Positions 9,637 through 17,358 of a DNA stretch of 64,000 bases are shown here, in pieces. Numbering within the stretch: the stretch's first letter is position 1; each line of letters opens with the position of its first letter. The notes beneath the pieces are model-generated. The model searched no databases. It saw only the letters and a list, made by a program, of their open reading frames with translations, and had not been told where the DNA came from. Origin of the DNA: Rikenellaceae bacterium (lineage in GTDB: Bacteria; Bacteroidota; Bacteroidia; Bacteroidales; Rikenellaceae). The position numbers were made by a program, and so were the translations under genes. Location of the stretch: assembly GCA_020860245.1 (NCBI GenBank), contig JAJBUQ010000039.1:138299-202298 (forward strand), in the 5' to 3' direction.

Positions 9637-11181
9637 ATGCCATTAGACGACAAGATTCTCGAACTGGAAGAAAAAATGAAGAAACTGTTCCTTGGCGGAG
9701 GTGAAAAAGCTATCGCCAAACAGAAATCTTCAGGGAAGCTTACGGCTCGTGAAAGAATTGTGGCGATCCTCGATGAGGGTTCGTTCCACGAATACGATAT
9801 TTTTGTCGAACACTCCTGCAATGACTTCGGTATGCAGGATAAAGAGTTCGCAGGCGACGGTGTCATTATAGGTACGGGTACCGTTCACGGCAAACCTATA
9901 GCGATATTCGCACAGGATTTTACCGTAGCAGGCGGTTCGTTAGGCTTCATGCACGCGAGTAAAATAACTAAAATTATGGATTATGCTCTGAATATGCAGA
10001 TTCCACTTATCGGTATCAACGATTCCGGTGGGGCGCGTATTCAGGAAGGAGTGAATGCTCTTGCAGGGTATGGGGAGATTTTTTACCGCAATACCCTTGC
10101 CAGCGGTGTTATTCCTCAGATATCCGTTATACTCGGTCCATGTGCCGGAGGAGCTGTGTATTCACCCGCATTGACAGATTTTGTTTTCGTGGTGGATAAT
10201 ATCTCCAAAATGTTTATTACAGGGTCGGAGGTAATTAAAACCGTTCTCGGAGAGGAGATATCTATGGAAGAGCTCGGAGGTGCCAAAGTTCATAGTGAAC
10301 TTACCGGCAACGCTCACTTCTTCGCCGAGAGCGAACAGCAATGCTTCGAACAGATTCGCGCCCTTATCGCTATGATTCCGCAGAATAACAGAGAGAAGGC
10401 TGAAGCTGTCGCTCCTGTGAAACCTGGTAAGAAATACAAAATATCCGAGGTAGTTCCGACTGATCCGACCGTACCTTACGATGTCCGTCAGGTAATCCAC
10501 ACTTTAGTGGATAAAGGCGAATTTATCGAGGTAATGGAGAAATTCGCAGGTAACATTGTTATCGGATTCGGACGTATAAATGGTGAAACCGTAGGATTTG
10601 TAGCTAACCAACCGTTGGTCCTTGCAGGAGTGCTCGACTGTGACTCATCCGATAAGGCCGCAAGATTCATCCGCTACTGCGATTCGTTTAATATCCCTAT
10701 CGTTACTCTTGAAGACCTTCCGGGATATCTTCCGGGAATAGATCAGGAACACGCCGGGGTTATACGCCACGGAGCCAAGATGTTGTATGCTTACAGTGAA
10801 GCTACCGTGCCCAAAATTACCGTTATTCTCCGCAAGGCTTACGGTGGAGGCTATATAGCTATGAACTCCCGCCATTTGAGGGCGGACTTCGTGTTTGCTT
10901 GGCCTAACGCCGAAATTGCCGTCATGGGTCCTGAAGGAGCTGCAAATATCATCTTCCGTAAAGATATCTTGGAGGCTGAAGATCCTGCTAAAATGCGTGA
11001 GCAGAAAATACAGGAATATAAAGATAAATTCGCTAATCCGTATGTAGCTGCGGCTAAGGGATATATCGACGCAGTTATTACTCCGGAAGATACTTTGAAA
11101 AACATTGCTCACGCTCTCTCGGTATCGAAGAATAAGAGCGTTATCCGTCCTGAAAAGAAACATGGTATACCTCCGTTTTAG
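9637..11181 (+). CDS. Biotin-dependent acyl-CoA carboxyltransferase (propionyl-/methylmalonyl-CoA type)
   Basis: Predicted 514 aa, the usual length of PccB/MmdA proteins. It has two crotonase-like halves. The N half has the acyl-CoA oxyanion segment NDSGGARIQEG near 129-139 and GPCAGGAVYSPALTD near 168-182. The C half has the biotin-side segment DLPGYLPG near 364 and AYGGGYIAMNS near 399. It moves CO2 between carboxybiotin and an acyl-CoA. The next gene is a biotin carrier, so this is the carboxyltransferase of a multi-subunit enzyme. Neither a biotin carboxylase nor a membrane decarboxylase subunit is nearby. It could therefore belong to propionyl-CoA carboxylase or to the Na+-pumping methylmalonyl-CoA decarboxylase. 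Confidence 0.93.
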   Translation: MPLDDKILELEEKMKKLFLGGGEKAIAKQKSSGKLTARERIVAILDEGSFHEYDIFVEHSCNDFGMQDKEFAGDGVIIGTGTVHGKPIAIFAQDFTVAGGSLGFMHASKITKIMDYALNMQIPLIGINDSGGARIQEGVNALAGYGEIFYRNTLASGVIPQISVILGPCAGGAVYSPALTDFVFVVDNISKMFITGSEVIKTVLGEEISMEELGGAKVHSELTGNAHFFAESEQQCFEQIRALIAMIPQNNREKAEAVAPVKPGKKYKISEVVPTDPTVPYDVRQVIHTLVDKGEFIEVMEKFAGNIVIGFGRINGETVGFVANQPLVLAGVLDCDSSDKAARFIRYCDSFNIPIVTLEDLPGYLPGIDQEHAGVIRHGAKMLYAYSEATVPKITVILRKAYGGGYIAMNSRHLRADFVFAWPNAEIAVMGPEGAANIIFRKDILEAEDPAKMREQKIQEYKDKFANPYVAAAKGYIDAVITPEDTLKNIAHALSVSKNKSVIRPEKKHGIPPF

Positions 11182-11198
11182 TTAATAAATCTTTTGTT

Positions 11199-11519
11199 AT
11201 GAGTAATAAGAAGATGTCGTATGACAAAATTGTCACGATAAACGGAACTTATCCGACCACCTTAAATGAGATGTACCGAAGGAGAAAATCATGGGTTCCC
11301 GCAAATCCAAAACATTTGCTATCTTATATCCCAGGAACAGTAGTTTCGATCGGAGTGAAGGTCGGACAAAAGGTCGAAAAGGGGGAGGAGCTTATGGTAT
11401 TTAAAGCGATGAAAATGAATAACCGCATTAAATCTCCCATGGACGGAACCATCAAGTCTATTCTGATTAAAAAAGATGAATCCGTCCCTAAAGGAACGCT
11501 GATGATAGAGTTCGAATAG
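11199..11519 (+). CDS. Biotin carboxyl carrier protein
   Basis: Predicted 106 aa, 17 bases after the carboxyltransferase gene. The C-terminal 75 residues form a biotinyl domain with the lysine to be biotinylated in FKAMKMN (about residue 72), and with flanking PGTV and SPMDG turns. The N-terminal 30 residues (IVTINGTYPTTLNEMYRRRK) replace the long Pro/Ala hinge of many carriers. It carries the carboxyl group to or from the upstream carboxyltransferase. A strong terminator follows, so the transcript probably holds just these two genes. Confidence 0.93.
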   Translation: MSNKKMSYDKIVTINGTYPTTLNEMYRRRKSWVPANPKHLLSYIPGTVVSIGVKVGQKVEKGEELMVFKAMKMNNRIKSPMDGTIKSILIKKDESVPKGTLMIEFE

Positions 11520-11533
11520 CTAACTATATTTTT

Positions 11534-11562
11534 AAAAGAGCCTTGTAAAAGGCTCTTTTTTG
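11534..11562 (+). terminator. Intrinsic terminator of the carboxyltransferase/biotin carrier pair
   Basis: AAAAGAGCC (11534-11542) pairs with GGCTCTTTT (11551-11559), and T residues follow. It is 15 bases after the biotin carrier stop. Confidence 0.9.
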
Positions 11563-11983
11563 ATGCTTTTGGTTTAAAGTATTTTTTATATATAATATTA
11601 TTATGTATTTTATTTATATTCATAATGTTAGTTTATTTCTAATAATATTATATTTAAGAATTTTACAATAAAATAGATTTGTGAGATATTTACTGTATTA
11701 TTTTATTTATAATCAGAGATATGACAGTTTTATTTAATCCTTATGTTTAGGCGATGATGGCGATTACATACTTTTATCTGTGGATTTCATCACTGGGTTT
11801 AATGTTCTATGTTGTTGATATACATTATGTTAATTGCTGTAATTTAATGTAGTAAATTGATCGTTTATAAGAAAATAAATCTTTTAAGTCAGTCTAAATG
11901 GGAAAATGTATGTCTTGCAAAATGCTCAATGCAAATAAAATATACGATTCATTTAAAGTATTTCTTGTTTGAGCTGCGTTTTA
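11563..11983. other. AT-rich intergenic region without a recognisable gene
   Basis: About 420 bases, strikingly richer in A+T than the surrounding genes, with stops in all frames at short intervals. I see no tRNA-like, riboswitch-like or long inverted-repeat structure. It separates a strong terminator from the isolated promoter of the DUF2271 gene. It could be a decayed gene or an upstream control region; the sequence alone supports neither. Confidence 0.6.
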
Positions 11984-12013
11984 TTGTAAATTAGCGGGAA
12001 GTTTTTATATTTG
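11984..12013 (+). promoter_or_regulatory. Bacteroidota promoter for the DUF2271 gene
   Basis: TTG at 11984-11986, then 19 bases, then TATATTTG at 12006-12013, a full match to TAnnTTTG. The ATG follows 23 bases later. Confidence 0.7.
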
Positions 12014-12036
12014 TAAAACACTATAAAAAATAAATT

Positions 12037-12603
12037 ATGAAAAAATATTTTATTATTCACCTGTTGTTTGCCTGTTTTTGTCTCACAGTAGTCGCGGCTA
12101 ATGCTGATGAGGTCGCTGGAGAAAGAGTCGAATTGAGTTATAAAGTTATCCGGATTCCCGGACCGGGAAGTAACCAGATCGCCGTATGGATCGAAGATGG
12201 CGATGGCAATTATGTACGGAGTTTATATGCTTCGAAATTTACTGCTGACGGAGGGTATGTAAGAAGACCGGTCTCATTGAGCGAATGGGTGGAAAAATCG
12301 GATTGGGCGAACGCCTCGAAGGAAGAGATCGATGCTGTTAGCGGAAGCACTCAGACCGACGGCGAAGAAGTAACCCTGATATGGGATCTTACCGATAAGA
12401 ATGGAAAAAAAGTCGCACCGGGGAAATATATTATCCGTATGGAGGCAAATATTAAAAACGAGAAAAAAATGTTTTGGTCTGGCGAGATAGTTGTCGGAGA
12501 TGACTCAAGCAGTGTGGCTCCGCAGACTATCACATATTCCGAGTCAGGGTTGGAGAATGGCGATCAGTTGTTTAAGGATGTGCAGCTTAATTTAGTACAG
12601 TAA
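12037..12603 (+). CDS. Periplasmic DUF2271 protein
   Basis: Predicted 188 aa with a signal peptide (MKKYFIIHLLFACFCLTVVA, cut near AANADE). The mature domain shows the DUF2271 pattern: IAVWIEDGDGNYVRSLY near 48-64, DAVSGST at 99-105, then LIWDLTDKNGKKVAPGKY near 113-130, a FlgD/Ig-like strand arrangement. The family has no established biochemical role. DUF2271 and flavin-binding domains can occur together in extracytosolic redox proteins, and DAVSGST resembles the target motif for covalent FMN attachment by ApbE, with Thr105 as the would-be site; this is inference. The gene stands alone between its own promoter and greA. Confidence 0.75.
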   Translation: MKKYFIIHLLFACFCLTVVAANADEVAGERVELSYKVIRIPGPGSNQIAVWIEDGDGNYVRSLYASKFTADGGYVRRPVSLSEWVEKSDWANASKEEIDAVSGSTQTDGEEVTLIWDLTDKNGKKVAPGKYIIRMEANIKNEKKMFWSGEIVVGDDSSSVAPQTITYSESGLENGDQLFKDVQLNLVQ

Positions 12604-12613
12604 AAATAAATTT

Positions 12614-12641
12614 TTGTTTTAGGAAAATTTCATTATATTTG
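12614..12641 (+). promoter_or_regulatory. Putative greA promoter
   Basis: TATATTTG at 12634-12641 matches the -7 element exactly. TTG at 12614-12616 is 17 bases upstream, a little close for a -33. Transcription would start near 12648, giving a leader of about 75 bases. Confidence 0.55.
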
Positions 12642-12653
12642 TAAAAAATAGGA

Positions 12654-12697
12654 AGGGTTCTGACTCGGAAAAGAGACAGAATTCTTTATTATTTTTT
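12654..12697 (+). promoter_or_regulatory. Terminator-like hairpin in the greA leader
   Basis: AGGGTTCTG (12654-12662) pairs over 9 positions, two of them G-U, with CAGAATTCT (12677-12685). A run rich in T follows. It lies between the putative greA promoter and the greA ATG. It could be an attenuator of greA or simply the terminator of the upstream DUF2271 gene. Confidence 0.55.
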
Positions 12698-12723
12698 TAT
12701 TTATTTATAAAATAACAAAGGAT

Positions 12724-13197
12724 ATGTCAAATGTAATTTATTTAACGGAGGCTGGATTGCAGAAACTTAAGTCTGAACTCGAACATCTGAGAGGTGTAGA
12801 GCGTCCTGCAATATCTGCTCAGATCGCGGAGGCTCGTGATAAAGGGGACTTGTCAGAGAATGCCGAATACGATGCGGCAAAAGAGGCTCAGGGGTTGCTC
12901 GAAATGCGTATAGCCAAACTTGAAGATGCCATATCGAAGGCAAGGGTAATCGACGAATCCCGTATTAATACCGATACCGTTCAAATACTCAATAAAGTAA
13001 CGATCCTCAATCATAACGTAAAAAAGGAGATGGTTTATACCCTGGTATCGGAGAATGAGGCAAATTTGAAAGAAGGTAAACTTTCGGTAAGTACGCCTAT
13101 CGCTAAAGCGCTTTTAGGTAAAACCAAAGGCGATGTGGTGGAGGTAAACGTACCGTCCGGTATGCTTAAACTTGAAATATTGGAAATTTCAATATAA
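12724..13197 (+). CDS. greA: Transcription elongation factor GreA
   Basis: Predicted 157 aa, the standard length. The N-terminal coiled coil enters the RNA polymerase secondary channel. The acidic tip DLSENAEYDAAKE (about residues 42-54), which stimulates cleavage of backtracked RNA, is intact. The C-terminal FKBP-like domain ends in VPSGMLKLEILEI. It is transcribed alone, with a hairpin in the leader and a terminator immediately after. Confidence 0.97.
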   Translation: MSNVIYLTEAGLQKLKSELEHLRGVERPAISAQIAEARDKGDLSENAEYDAAKEAQGLLEMRIAKLEDAISKARVIDESRINTDTVQILNKVTILNHNVKKEMVYTLVSENEANLKEGKLSVSTPIAKALLGKTKGDVVEVNVPSGMLKLEILEISI

Positions 13198-13214
13198 TTT
13201 TTATGAAATTTATG

Positions 13215-13245
13215 AAGGGCGTCCTGGTTGGGGGCGTCTTTTTTT
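13215..13245 (+). terminator. Intrinsic terminator of greA
   Basis: GGCGTCC (13218-13224) pairs with GGGCGTC (13232-13238), including two G-U pairs, and is followed by a run of seven T. Confidence 0.75.
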
Positions 13246-13315
13246 ATGGATTAATTGTGGCATAGAAATGGGAAGTTATCCCTTTTTCCGTAGTATAACC
13301 GAAGGAATTAATTGT

Positions 13316-13323
13316 TACATTTG
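13316..13323 (+). promoter_or_regulatory. -7 promoter element for cls
   Basis: TACATTTG, a full match to TAnnTTTG, 25 bases before the ATG. No convincing -33 TTG. Confidence 0.5.
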
Positions 13324-13348
13324 TCTTTACGGGAAACTTTAAGATCGA

Positions 13349-14797
13349 ATGAATATAACGGATTTTAAAATAATCTTCATAATACTTTATCTCATATTCG
13401 TAATCCTCAATATTCTTGTGATAATCAGGGATAAAAGGGATTCGGTAAAGGCACTTGCCTGGATAACGGTAATTGCGCTCATTCCGGTTTTCGGTTTTAT
13501 TCTGTATATTCTCTTCGGCCGCAACCACAGGAAAGAAAAAATATTTAATATAAAAGAGAGCGCGGACATCGAGATATTATTGGAAACCTTAAGCGCCAAG
13601 CAGATATACGATGTAAATAACCGGACCTCGAATCTGCCTGAAATATCCCGGAACAAGGATATTATAACCCTCCTTCTGAACAGCAATAAATCGCTTCTTA
13701 CCGTCAGAAATAATGTTAAAATCCTTAATAACGGTGAAGTTACATTCGAGGAGATAAAAAAAGAATTATTAAAAGCAGAGACTTTTATTCATCTGGAATA
13801 TTACATCTTAGAGAGGGACCGGATAGGATACGAGATTGCCGATATTTTAATGGAGAAGGCCCGGAGCGGTGTGGAGGTCAGATTCATCTATGACGACGTG
13901 GGAAGCTGGGGCTTAAGCACGCATTTTTTAAGAAAAATGAGGAGGGCAGGGGTGGATATAAAATGTTTCATGCCCGTGGTATTCCCCTGGCTCACCAGCA
14001 AGATAAATTACAGAAATCATAGAAAAATAATAGTTATCGACGGCAAGATCGGATTTACCGGAGGAATCAATATAGCTCAGCGCTACATAGACGGTGTTAA
14101 AGGCGGAGTTTGGCGCGATACCCATCTGCGGATCGAGGGGGAAGCCGTGGAGTCGCTCCAGCTGACGTTTATAACGGACTGGCACTTTGTAAGCGGAGAA
14201 AAATTACGCAATTCGGATAAATATTTCCCTCAGACATTCGTCGATGTCGAGACACCGGTACAGATTGCATCATCGGGTCCGGATTCCGATTGGGCGAGTA
14301 TTATGCAGGCGTTCTTTGCAGCCATAACCAAAGCGTGCAGGCATATTTATATTTCGACCCCTTACTTCCTTCCGAACGAGGCTATTCTGACCGCTATAAA
14401 AGTTGCTTCGCTGAGCGGTATCGATGTAAGAATTATGATTCCGGAAAAATCCGACTCTAAGATTGTCCACTGGGCTACGCGGTCGTATATATCCGAGCTT
14501 CTCGAAGCCAAAGTTAAAGTTTATTTATACCGTAAGGGCTTCAATCACTCTAAAATAATCATGATCGACGGAATGTTCAGCTCTGTAGGGACGGCAAATA
14601 TGGATATAAGAAGTTTTGAAGACAACTTCGAAATAACAGCTATCCTCTATGATTCCCAGCTCACCGGTGAATTGGAGTCGCAATTCCTTAAAGACCTTGC
14701 CGACAGCAGGATGGTAGTGAAATCGGAATGGGATAAAAGATCTGTATTCTATTCTATCGGGGAATCGTTTGCGAGCCTTCTCAGTCCTCTCTTGTGA
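13349..14797 (+). CDS. cls: Cardiolipin synthase, phospholipase D family
   Basis: Predicted 482 aa. Two N-terminal membrane helices (about residues 6-27 and 37-57) precede two phospholipase D domains. Each carries an HKD motif: HRKIIVIDGKIGFTGG near 222 and HSKIIMIDGMFSSVGT near 399. The enzyme joins two phosphatidylglycerols, or an equivalent donor/acceptor pair, to make cardiolipin at the inner membrane. The chain has full family length. Its stop abuts the stop of the convergent HIT gene with no spacer. Confidence 0.95.
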   Translation: MNITDFKIIFIILYLIFVILNILVIIRDKRDSVKALAWITVIALIPVFGFILYILFGRNHRKEKIFNIKESADIEILLETLSAKQIYDVNNRTSNLPEISRNKDIITLLLNSNKSLLTVRNNVKILNNGEVTFEEIKKELLKAETFIHLEYYILERDRIGYEIADILMEKARSGVEVRFIYDDVGSWGLSTHFLRKMRRAGVDIKCFMPVVFPWLTSKINYRNHRKIIVIDGKIGFTGGINIAQRYIDGVKGGVWRDTHLRIEGEAVESLQLTFITDWHFVSGEKLRNSDKYFPQTFVDVETPVQIASSGPDSDWASIMQAFFAAITKACRHIYISTPYFLPNEAILTAIKVASLSGIDVRIMIPEKSDSKIVHWATRSYISELLEAKVKVYLYRKGFNHSKIIMIDGMFSSVGTANMDIRSFEDNFEITAILYDSQLTGELESQFLKDLADSRMVVKSEWDKRSVFYSIGESFASLLSPLL

Positions 14798-15181
14798 TTA
14801 AATTGAAATTTTATCTGCTATCTCCTGAAATTTCTCCGGAGTAAGTTTCAGTTTTGGCTTTTTGAAATCAACGTCCGATTCATTGTTAAGAGGAATAAGA
14901 TGAATATGTGCATGTGGAACTTCGAGGCCTAAGACGACAACCGCAACTCTCTTGCAGTCCAGAGCCGCGTCCATTTTTTTTGCGATTTTTTTTGCGAACA
15001 GGATCATTCCTGCAAGCGTCTTCTCGTCAAGATCGAAAATATAATCGACTTCTTTTTTGGGAACCACAAGAGTGTGCCCCTCCGCCAGTGGATTTATGTC
15101 GAGAAAAGCGTAGTAATTATCGTCTTCAGCCACTTTGTATGAAGGGATAACGCCTTCGATTATTTTTGAAAATATAGTCAT
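14798..15181 (-). CDS. HIT family nucleotide hydrolase
   Basis: Predicted 127 aa. The histidine triad HAHIHLIPL is present with His90, His92 and His94, and the GHTLVVPKK strand is typical of the HINT branch. These enzymes hydrolyse AMP-lysine or AMP-amine type phosphoramidates; the true substrate here is unknown. It diverges from ispE across 95 bases and ends back to back with cls. Confidence 0.93.
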   Translation of the reverse strand: MTIFSKIIEGVIPSYKVAEDDNYYAFLDINPLAEGHTLVVPKKEVDYIFDLDEKTLAGMILFAKKIAKKMDAALDCKRVAVVVLGLEVPHAHIHLIPLNNESDVDFKKPKLKLTPEKFQEIADKISI

Positions 15182-15276
15182 GGGTATCGTATTTTAATGA
15201 TTCCGCTAATATAATAATTTTCTTTTTTTGATATATTTACAACAGGGTAGTAAAATGAAATTAAAAAGGAATAATT

Positions 15277-16089
15277 ATGATTCTGTTCCCTAACTGTAAA
15301 ATTAATCTTGGGCTTAACGTAATCTCCAGGAGAAACGACGGATACCATAATATAGAGACCTGTATGGTGCCCGTCCGTGGACTTACGGATGCTCTGGAGA
15401 TAGTCCGTTCCGAAAAGGAAGGGATAGAATTCACAGCCTCCGGCAAAGTTGTAGACTGCCCCCCTGAAAAGAATATATGTGTTAAGGCGTATAATCTCGT
15501 TCGGGAAAAATATGAAATCGATGGTGTCAGGATGCACCTTCATAAAAACATCCCATTCGGAGCCGGACTCGGAGGAGGTTCATCCGATGCCGTAGCTGTT
15601 ATAAAACTATTGAACGATCTATTTTGTTTGGCTATGTGTCCGGTATCTATGAGAAAACTTGCTCTGATGCTTGGAAGCGATACGGTGTTTTTCGTTGAAA
15701 ATGAGCCTGCGATCTGTTACGGCAGAGGAGAAATCACTGAGCGGATCGAACTCGATTTAGCCGGTTATTATCTTGCTCTCGTCAAACCTGACGTATCTGT
15801 AAGTACTGCCGACGCATATTCTCATATTGTTTTAAAAGGGGCCAATCTACCGTTAGGCGAAGTGCTCAAAACCGATATCGAAAACTGGAAAGACAATGTT
15901 AAGAATGACTTCGAAGAATATGTGTTTGCAAAATACCCCGGATTATCCGATATAAAAGCGAAAATGTACGAATATGGGGCTGTATACGCTTCCATGTCCG
16001 GTTCAGGTTCTGCGATTTATGGGATTTTCAGGCAGAAACCGGAAGATCTCCGATTTATTAACGTAGAGAATTATATCTTTGAATTATAA
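15277..16089 (+). CDS. ispE: 4-diphosphocytidyl-2-C-methyl-D-erythritol kinase
   Basis: Predicted 270 aa GHMP kinase of the non-mevalonate isoprenoid route; phosphorylates the 2-OH of CDP-methylerythritol. The start region (PNCKINLGLNV) carries the substrate-binding Lys8. The ATP loop is PFGAGLGGGSSDA at 93-105. The C-terminal SGSGSAIYG segment is the third GHMP motif. It is a single gene followed by the remnant of a VOC gene. Confidence 0.95.
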   Translation: MILFPNCKINLGLNVISRRNDGYHNIETCMVPVRGLTDALEIVRSEKEGIEFTASGKVVDCPPEKNICVKAYNLVREKYEIDGVRMHLHKNIPFGAGLGGGSSDAVAVIKLLNDLFCLAMCPVSMRKLALMLGSDTVFFVENEPAICYGRGEITERIELDLAGYYLALVKPDVSVSTADAYSHIVLKGANLPLGEVLKTDIENWKDNVKNDFEEYVFAKYPGLSDIKAKMYEYGAVYASMSGSGSAIYGIFRQKPEDLRFINVENYIFEL

Positions 16090-16103
16090 ACTTTATCGTA
16101 AGA

Positions 16104-16326
16104 ATGAAGAGTAAGAATATGATTCCTGTGCTCTTTGTCAAGGATGCAGGAGTTGCAAAGAGTTTTTATGAGAAAATATACTCGGAATGACGGTTAAAGA
16201 TGACTTCGGAGGATTGAATAACATGTTCGAAAGAGAGTGGCAATATCGAGACTGCCGCACAGCGTCTGTTCATGGCTCCCGAAATATAAAGAAAATTTTG
16301 AGTTTGTAGGAATTATGGTAAAATAA
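16104..16326 (+). pseudogene. Decayed VOC (glyoxalase-like) protein
   Basis: Three fragments of one VOC-type protein can be read in three frames. From the ATG at 16104 comes MKSKNMIPVLFVKDAGVAKS then FYEKI, ending at a TGA. From about 16181, in another frame, comes LGMTVKDDFGGLNNMF. Near the end, in the third frame, comes EFVGIMVK with a TAA. Joined, they match the start (PVLFVKD..KSFYEKILGM.V..DFGG) and end of a small VOC dioxygenase/glyoxalase-fold protein, but about half the usual length is missing. A two-base insertion (TA) explains the first shift. It lies between ispE and a terminator. Confidence 0.65.
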
Positions 16327-16358
16327 ATAAGTACGGCGTTCGCCGTACTTATTTATTT
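16321..16358. terminator. Strong bidirectional terminator
   Basis: A perfect inverted repeat with an 18-base arm (16321-16338 against 16341-16358) and the core GTACGGCG/CGCCGTAC, flanked by A-rich and T-rich sides. It includes the nitroreductase stop codon. Confidence 0.9.
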
Positions 16359-17105
16359 TATTTTTATATCGATTGAATTGTTTTTGAGATAATCTTCGAT
16401 GTGTTTATTTTGTTCAGGCCTGTGGTAATCGAGGATGTGTCCGCCCCCGGCGTTGCAGGTCTTGTCGCCGCATCGTTCCTGATTATATTTTTTAATCGAT
16501 TCGTCGTATTCGTTAAGTTCCCTGACAATCGTATGATCGTCGGTGTATCTGTTCTTGTGAACTACGATATCGACAGGCCTCTTCGGTTTAAGATCGGGAG
16601 TCTCGCGGGGATATCCTATCGCAAGCCCGCATACTATTCCGACCTTCTCAGGCAGCCCCAATATCTCTGCAGTCTTCTGAGGATCCGCCGTACGGGCATA
16701 TCCTATGCAGCAGCACCCCAGTCCGAGCGATTCCGCAGCTATCTCCGCACTGTGCATCGCAAGGGCCGCGTCTACTACTCCGACAGTATATCCGTTCACC
16801 GAATTCTGAAAGTCGGGGAAGTCTATGCTCTTCGATTTAGCTGCAAGGTCGAGCTGGTGGAAGTCGAGACAGAATACAAGGAATGCAGCGCAGGTCTTAA
16901 CCTGCTTCTGTCCCATAATTTCATATAATTGCTCCTTAACCGACTGATCTGTAACGGCTACGACTGAAAACTGCTGACCGTTATAGCTCGTAGGAGTATT
17001 GCGGATAGCTTCGAAGATAAAACTCAGCTTCTCTTCTTCTATGGGCTGTCTTTCGTAACGTCTTACAGAGGTTCGCTTTAACAGGATCTCTTCAATATTC
17101 TTCAT
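16353..17105 (-). CDS. NfsA/FRP-type nitroreductase family flavoprotein
   Basis: Predicted 250 aa. The N-terminal RTSVRRYERQPIEEEKL, NTPTSYNGQQFSVV near 36-49 and GLGCCCIGYAR near 127-137 are the FMN-binding pattern of the nitroreductase fold. The length and the C-terminal extension (about 170-250) fit the NfsA-like branch, which uses NAD(P)H to reduce quinones, nitro compounds or flavins. The C-terminal tail contains two Cys and several His (RCGDKTCNAGGGHILDYH), a possible metal site that I cannot verify. It starts 4 bases after the TPR gene and is the last gene of the minus-strand cluster. Confidence 0.9.
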   Translation of the reverse strand: MKNIEEILLKRTSVRRYERQPIEEEKLSFIFEAIRNTPTSYNGQQFSVVAVTDQSVKEQLYEIMGQKQVKTCAAFLVFCLDFHQLDLAAKSKSIDFPDFQNSVNGYTVGVVDAALAMHSAEIAAESLGLGCCCIGYARTADPQKTAEILGLPEKVGIVCGLAIGYPRETPDLKPKRPVDIVVHKNRYTDDHTIVRELNEYDESIKKYNQERCGDKTCNAGGGHILDYHRPEQNKHIEDYLKNNSIDIKIK

Positions 17106-17109
17106 TTCT

Positions 17110-17358
17110 CTATGGGTTATAGATATCTTTGTATCTGTAATTCAGTATCTCGCTTATTATCTCTATGTAAGCTTCTGCCTTACGGCTATCGGGATTTATC
17201 TCCGACGCCTGAATAAAATCGTTTAAAGCCTTATCGAAACTCCCTTTCTGGTGATATAATTTACCTCTCTCCATAAACAATGTATAATCGTTAGGAGCCT
17301 CGTCTATTGCGGCAGATAATATTTGTATCGCATTATCTATCATTGTTACTTGTGGCAT
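17110..17358 (-). CDS. Small TPR protein
   Basis: Predicted 82 aa. About two tetratricopeptide repeats are visible (YTLFMERGKLYHQKGSFDKA and LNDFIQASEINPDSRKA), so it is probably a protein-binding helper. The ATG at 17358 lies inside the 3' end of nadD; an internal ATG at 17343 would give 77 aa. Both overlap nadD, so expression is probably coupled. The partner is unknown. Confidence 0.8.
   Translation of the reverse strand: MPQVTMIDNAIQILSAAIDEAPNDYTLFMERGKLYHQKGSFDKALNDFIQASEINPDSRKAEAYIEIISEILNYRYKDIYNP

Noticed and set aside
16401-16928. 175-codon plus-strand frame opposite the nitroreductase
   Set aside because: Antisense to a complete nitroreductase gene; composition is that of a shadow frame.
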